Positions 61,942-64,000 of a DNA stretch of 64,000 nucleotides are shown in pieces (the stretch's first letter is position 1; each line of letters opens with the position of its first letter). Made by a program: the position numbers and the translations under genes. The stretch spans positions 1 to 64,000 of the forward strand of contig JBDRCU010000037.1 in assembly GCA_043821485.1 (NCBI GenBank), written 5' to 3'. The stretch is from JBDRCU01 sp043821485. GTDB taxonomy: Bacteria > Patescibacteriota > Minisyncoccia > 2-02-FULL-40-12 > IGHO2-01-FULL-4-A. The notes under the pieces were generated by a model, which did no database searches, was not told where the DNA came from, and worked only from the letters and a program-made list of their open reading frames with translations.

Positions 61942-62765
61942 ATGATGATGCCAGTGTTCTTTGTTCATTAGCATATGTCTCCAGGAGTGGATACTACAAA
62001 TGGTTACGAACTGCGGATCTGCCGGACAAGGACTATCCTGATTATTTAAAAATCAAGAAGGTATTTGACAAAGGTAAGGGCAAATACGGCTGGAGAGCGA
62101 TTAAAATGAGGATTCCAGCGATGAATCACAAGAAGATACAGCGGATCATGAGGAAGTATGAATTGGTTGCCAAAGTGAGGAAAAGAAACCCATACAAGGC
62201 AATCATGAAAGAACGACTAGAACACAGGATATTCCCCAACAAACTCCAGAGAGAGTTTAATCAGACAATACCTCGCACCGTATTTTGCACCGACATCACC
62301 TATCTGCCGTTTAATCAACGGTTTGCCTACCTCTCAGTGGTAAAGGATGTTGCGACCGGTGAGGTGGTGGCATGGAGTGTGTCATCCGGTCTTGAGATGA
62401 CACTGGTAACAGAAACAATCGAACAAATGGAGCCATGTGAAAATGCGCTGATCCATTCCGACCAAGGGTTCCACTACACCAATCCGTTGTTCATTGAGAA
62501 CGTAAAGGAGCTCAGAATGAACCAATCAATGTCTGGTAAAGGAAACTGCATAGACAATGCACCGATTGAATCCTTTTTTGGCCACATGAAAGACGAGCTG
62601 GATTACAAATCCTGCACATCTTTAGAAGAATTGCGTTTGAGAATTGAAGAATATATGAGATACTACAATTACGAAAGAAAGCAGTGGACAAGGAACAAGA
62701 TGGCTCCGATTGAGTACAGAGATCATCTTTTGGCTCAATCAGAGGGGCAGGTGGTGTGTTCCTAA
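61863..62765 (+). CDS. IS3-family transposase OrfB (made by -1 frameshift)
   Basis: Open in the -1 frame from the canonical slippery heptamer T TTT TTA at 61863-61869. The product continues QTPGQKSGVKLRPCEKYRII and has the rve/DDE integrase core: CTDITYLPF (D), ALIHSDQGFHYTN (D) and NAPIESFFGHMKDEL (E), ending in NYERKQWTRNKMAPIEYRDH. About 300 residues, the full catalytic domain. The internal ATG at 62106 would give an N-terminally cut form. Confidence 0.85.
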   Translation, partial: FFSQTPGQKSGVKLRPCEKYRIIKELNDDASVLCSLAYVSRSGYYKWLRTADLPDKDYPDYLKIKKVFDKGKGKYGWRAIKMRIPAMNHKKIQRIMRKYELVAKVRKRNPYKAIMKERLEHRIFPNKLQREFNQTIPRTVFCTDITYLPFNQRFAYLSVVKDVATGEVVAWSVSSGLEMTLVTETIEQMEPCENALIHSDQGFHYTNPLFIENVKELRMNQSMSGKGNCIDNAPIESFFGHMKDELDYKSCTSLEELRLRIEEYMRYYNYERKQWTRNKMAPIEYRDHLLAQSEGQVVCS

Positions 62766-62824
62766 AGTGTCTACTAAATGGGGTACGGATCACAATTTAC
62801 AATTTCAGAGTTTTCTTTGGTGGC

Positions 62825-63880
62825 TTAATAAATTGTACTCCACCGATTTACAAAGAGTTTATTTTCCCCAGGAACAACTTGCCAAATATCGCCTGTTCGA
62901 TCAACGTGAAGTAATTTTACTACCCAAATACTGTAATCGCTATTTGGAATATCAAAAGTAGTTGATAAATTGCCAGATGAATTATATCTGCGAACTTGTA
63001 ATTTTACACCGGCTCCGTCACTTATCTCTGCCTGGATATAAAAATTACCATTTTGATCTTCGCTCAAAAAAACTAGCGAGCGCAATCCATTTATTCCTAC
63101 TACGATAGTTTTCTCTGTAATACCGGCTTGGCTGATAATATCTACTGTGCCCCCGCCCGTATAATTGGTTTTATACCTTTTCCCACTCAAGCCGTAGATT
63201 CCGTCTATCTTTGTCACGCTTTCTGATTTTAAATTTCCTTCTGTTAAAGAAATAAGGTAGCTATTCTGTTGACTGTCAGTAATATATAATTTGTTGTCAA
63301 ATATATATAATTCACCGTATGTATTTTTACTTGAAGAAATTTCAGAAAAAGCAGAGGGGTTTTCAATTTTACCCAACAAAGAACCGCTACCATCGTACTT
63401 GTATAGTGAGTAACGGGAACCCTGCGCGTAGCCATAAACATTATCGTCATCATCAACGACGATATCTACGAGTGATTGAGCTGTATTTATAATTGATAAT
63501 TGTTTTCCACTAGAGTCAAAAACTTTTACCCTGCTGTTCTGGAAATCAGTTATATAGAGATAATTTCTTTTGTCGGTAGAAAAGGACGATGGCCCCGACC
63601 CGCCCGCGACTCGCATAATACCGAATTGTTGTTCACCATCGCCATAATCAAAGCTTTCCGAGACCATTTTCTTATAATTCGTATATGCCGAAGAAGTTGG
63701 TTGATTAGAGAGTTGAGATGTCGGATTAGATTCGAACGTGTTTGCTGCTTGCGTAGGAATCAGCGTTGGCTGCTGAGCAATTGGTTCCGACTTTTTTACA
63801 AAAACAAAATACCCAACTACACCTACAAGTAGGATGATTGCTACGACCAAAATTATGTTTTTAAATCCTTTTTGATTCAT
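62825..63880 (-). CDS. Membrane-anchored beta-propeller (NHL-like) protein
   Basis: 351 residues: N-terminal membrane helix (NIILVVAIILLVGVVGYFVF), a Ser/Thr/Pro/Gln-rich linker (about residues 35-70), then a repeat domain with NHL/6-bladed-propeller-like units (NYLYITDFQNSRVKVFDSSGKQL, NVYGYAQGSRYSLYKYDGSG). Exported sensor or scaffold; ligand unknown. The stop codon is 32 bp from the IS end, and the ending looks natural rather than cut. Confidence 0.75.
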   Translation of the reverse strand: MNQKGFKNIILVVAIILLVGVVGYFVFVKKSEPIAQQPTLIPTQAANTFESNPTSQLSNQPTSSAYTNYKKMVSESFDYGDGEQQFGIMRVAGGSGPSSFSTDKRNYLYITDFQNSRVKVFDSSGKQLSIINTAQSLVDIVVDDDDNVYGYAQGSRYSLYKYDGSGSLLGKIENPSAFSEISSSKNTYGELYIFDNKLYITDSQQNSYLISLTEGNLKSESVTKIDGIYGLSGKRYKTNYTGGGTVDIISQAGITEKTIVVGINGLRSLVFLSEDQNGNFYIQAEISDGAGVKLQVRRYNSSGNLSTTFDIPNSDYSIWVVKLLHVDRTGDIWQVVPGENKLFVNRWSTIY

Positions 63881-63917
63881 ATGTTTAGAATTATTAGTTA
63901 ATAATTTTTATAACTTT

Positions 63918-64000
63918 ATGAAAAAAATTCTTTTACCTCTACAGATGCTCCTACAGAATTCAGTTCAAGCTATTTTTAATACACACCGCATAAACAGCTC
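63918..64000 (+). CDS. Possible start of a gene running off the window
   Basis: ATG 63918 opens a frame that reaches the window edge (KKILLPLQMLLQNSVQAIF). No SD. Only 27 codons are visible, so this may be chance. Confidence 0.2.
   Translation, partial: MKKILLPLQMLLQNSVQAIFNTHRINS

Larger units (their letters stand above)
61425..62792 (+). mobile_element. IS3-family insertion sequence, IS150-like group
   Basis: Terminal inverted repeats of about 26 bp, 22 identical: left begins TGATCTGTACCCCATAAAGT, right (reverse complement) begins TGATCCGTACCCCATTTAGT; ends are TG/CA. Contains orfA and orfB in overlapping frames. No convincing target duplication (left flank ends TGT, right flank begins CAA). 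Inserted immediately downstream of tRNA-Ser. Confidence 0.9.

Noticed and set aside
62825..63880. Beta-propeller gene truncated by the IS
   Set aside because: Its stop codon is 32 bp outside the IS and the C-terminus looks like a normal final blade.
1..64000. CRISPR array or known defence operon
   Set aside because: No regularly spaced repeats, cas, restriction-modification or toxin-antitoxin pair found; Fic stands alone.
1..64000. Recoded UGA (code 25) as in Gracilibacteria
   Set aside because: UGA ends the ECF sigma gene and the 417-residue gene in ATGA overlaps with the next start codon, and core proteins have no internal UGA.

Overview
This 64 kb window looks like a chromosomal contig of a Patescibacteria / Candidate Phyla Radiation (CPR) type bacterium. 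The reasons are a complete Gram-positive-like type IV pilus locus with split ComEC competence genes, many short core proteins, lysine-rich tails on informational proteins, very few Shine-Dalgarno (SD) sites ahead of core genes, and little biosynthesis beyond cell wall, translation and a carbon core. UGA is used as a stop (for example in the ATGA overlaps at 50549 and 59691), so the genetic code is the standard bacterial one. I cannot place it more finely than CPR from sequence alone.

Layout. 1-6.6 kb: rpoD (cut by the window start) and dnaG, two small accessory genes, then the str operon rpsL-rpsG-fusA. 6.6-16.8 kb: M50 protease, rpmB, murB, a GC-rich structured intergenic unit, adenylate kinase, split comEC, gatA-gatC, ligA. 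16.8-28.1 kb: a minus-strand type IV pilus locus pilM-N-O-(orf)-B-T-C-A-D-(orf)-fimT-pilV-W-X, with divergent comF. 28.2-41.5 kb: parAB, tRNA-Leu(CAA), a lone pilin, folD, tsaC, a nucleotidyltransferase, secG, a solute-binding protein, tRNA-Leu(CAG), RNase J, an ABC exporter, trpS. 41.6-52.2 kb: lipoprotein, PKD-type secreted protein, phosphohexomutase, murC, an sRNA candidate, Fic, ychF, two accessory genes, fba and an unknown partner. 52.2-57.6 kb: pfkB-rpe-rpiB-trxB carbon/redox operon, a protein O-mannosyltransferase, SOD, glutaredoxin. 57.7-64 kb: small membrane protein, deaminase-like gene, ECF sigma/anti-sigma pair, LAGLIDADG endonuclease overlapping tRNA-Ser, an IS3-family element and a beta-propeller membrane protein.

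The most unusual pattern is two coexisting expression styles. Several core genes have a -10 box ending exactly 6 nt before the start codon, which predicts leaderless mRNAs. Scattered between the core operons are small, visibly GC-richer, mostly orphan genes. Nearly all have a strong SD and an own intrinsic terminator, and several have a recognisable own promoter. Two of these units are bracketed by short direct repeats (15 bp at 2408/2837 and 10 bp at 28106/28418). One encodes a divergent cytidine-deaminase-fold protein, one a lipoprotein, two are small membrane proteins, and one lies antisense inside the carbon operon. This set of autonomous small-gene cassettes is my best candidate for a previously undescribed system; its mobility and function are inference.
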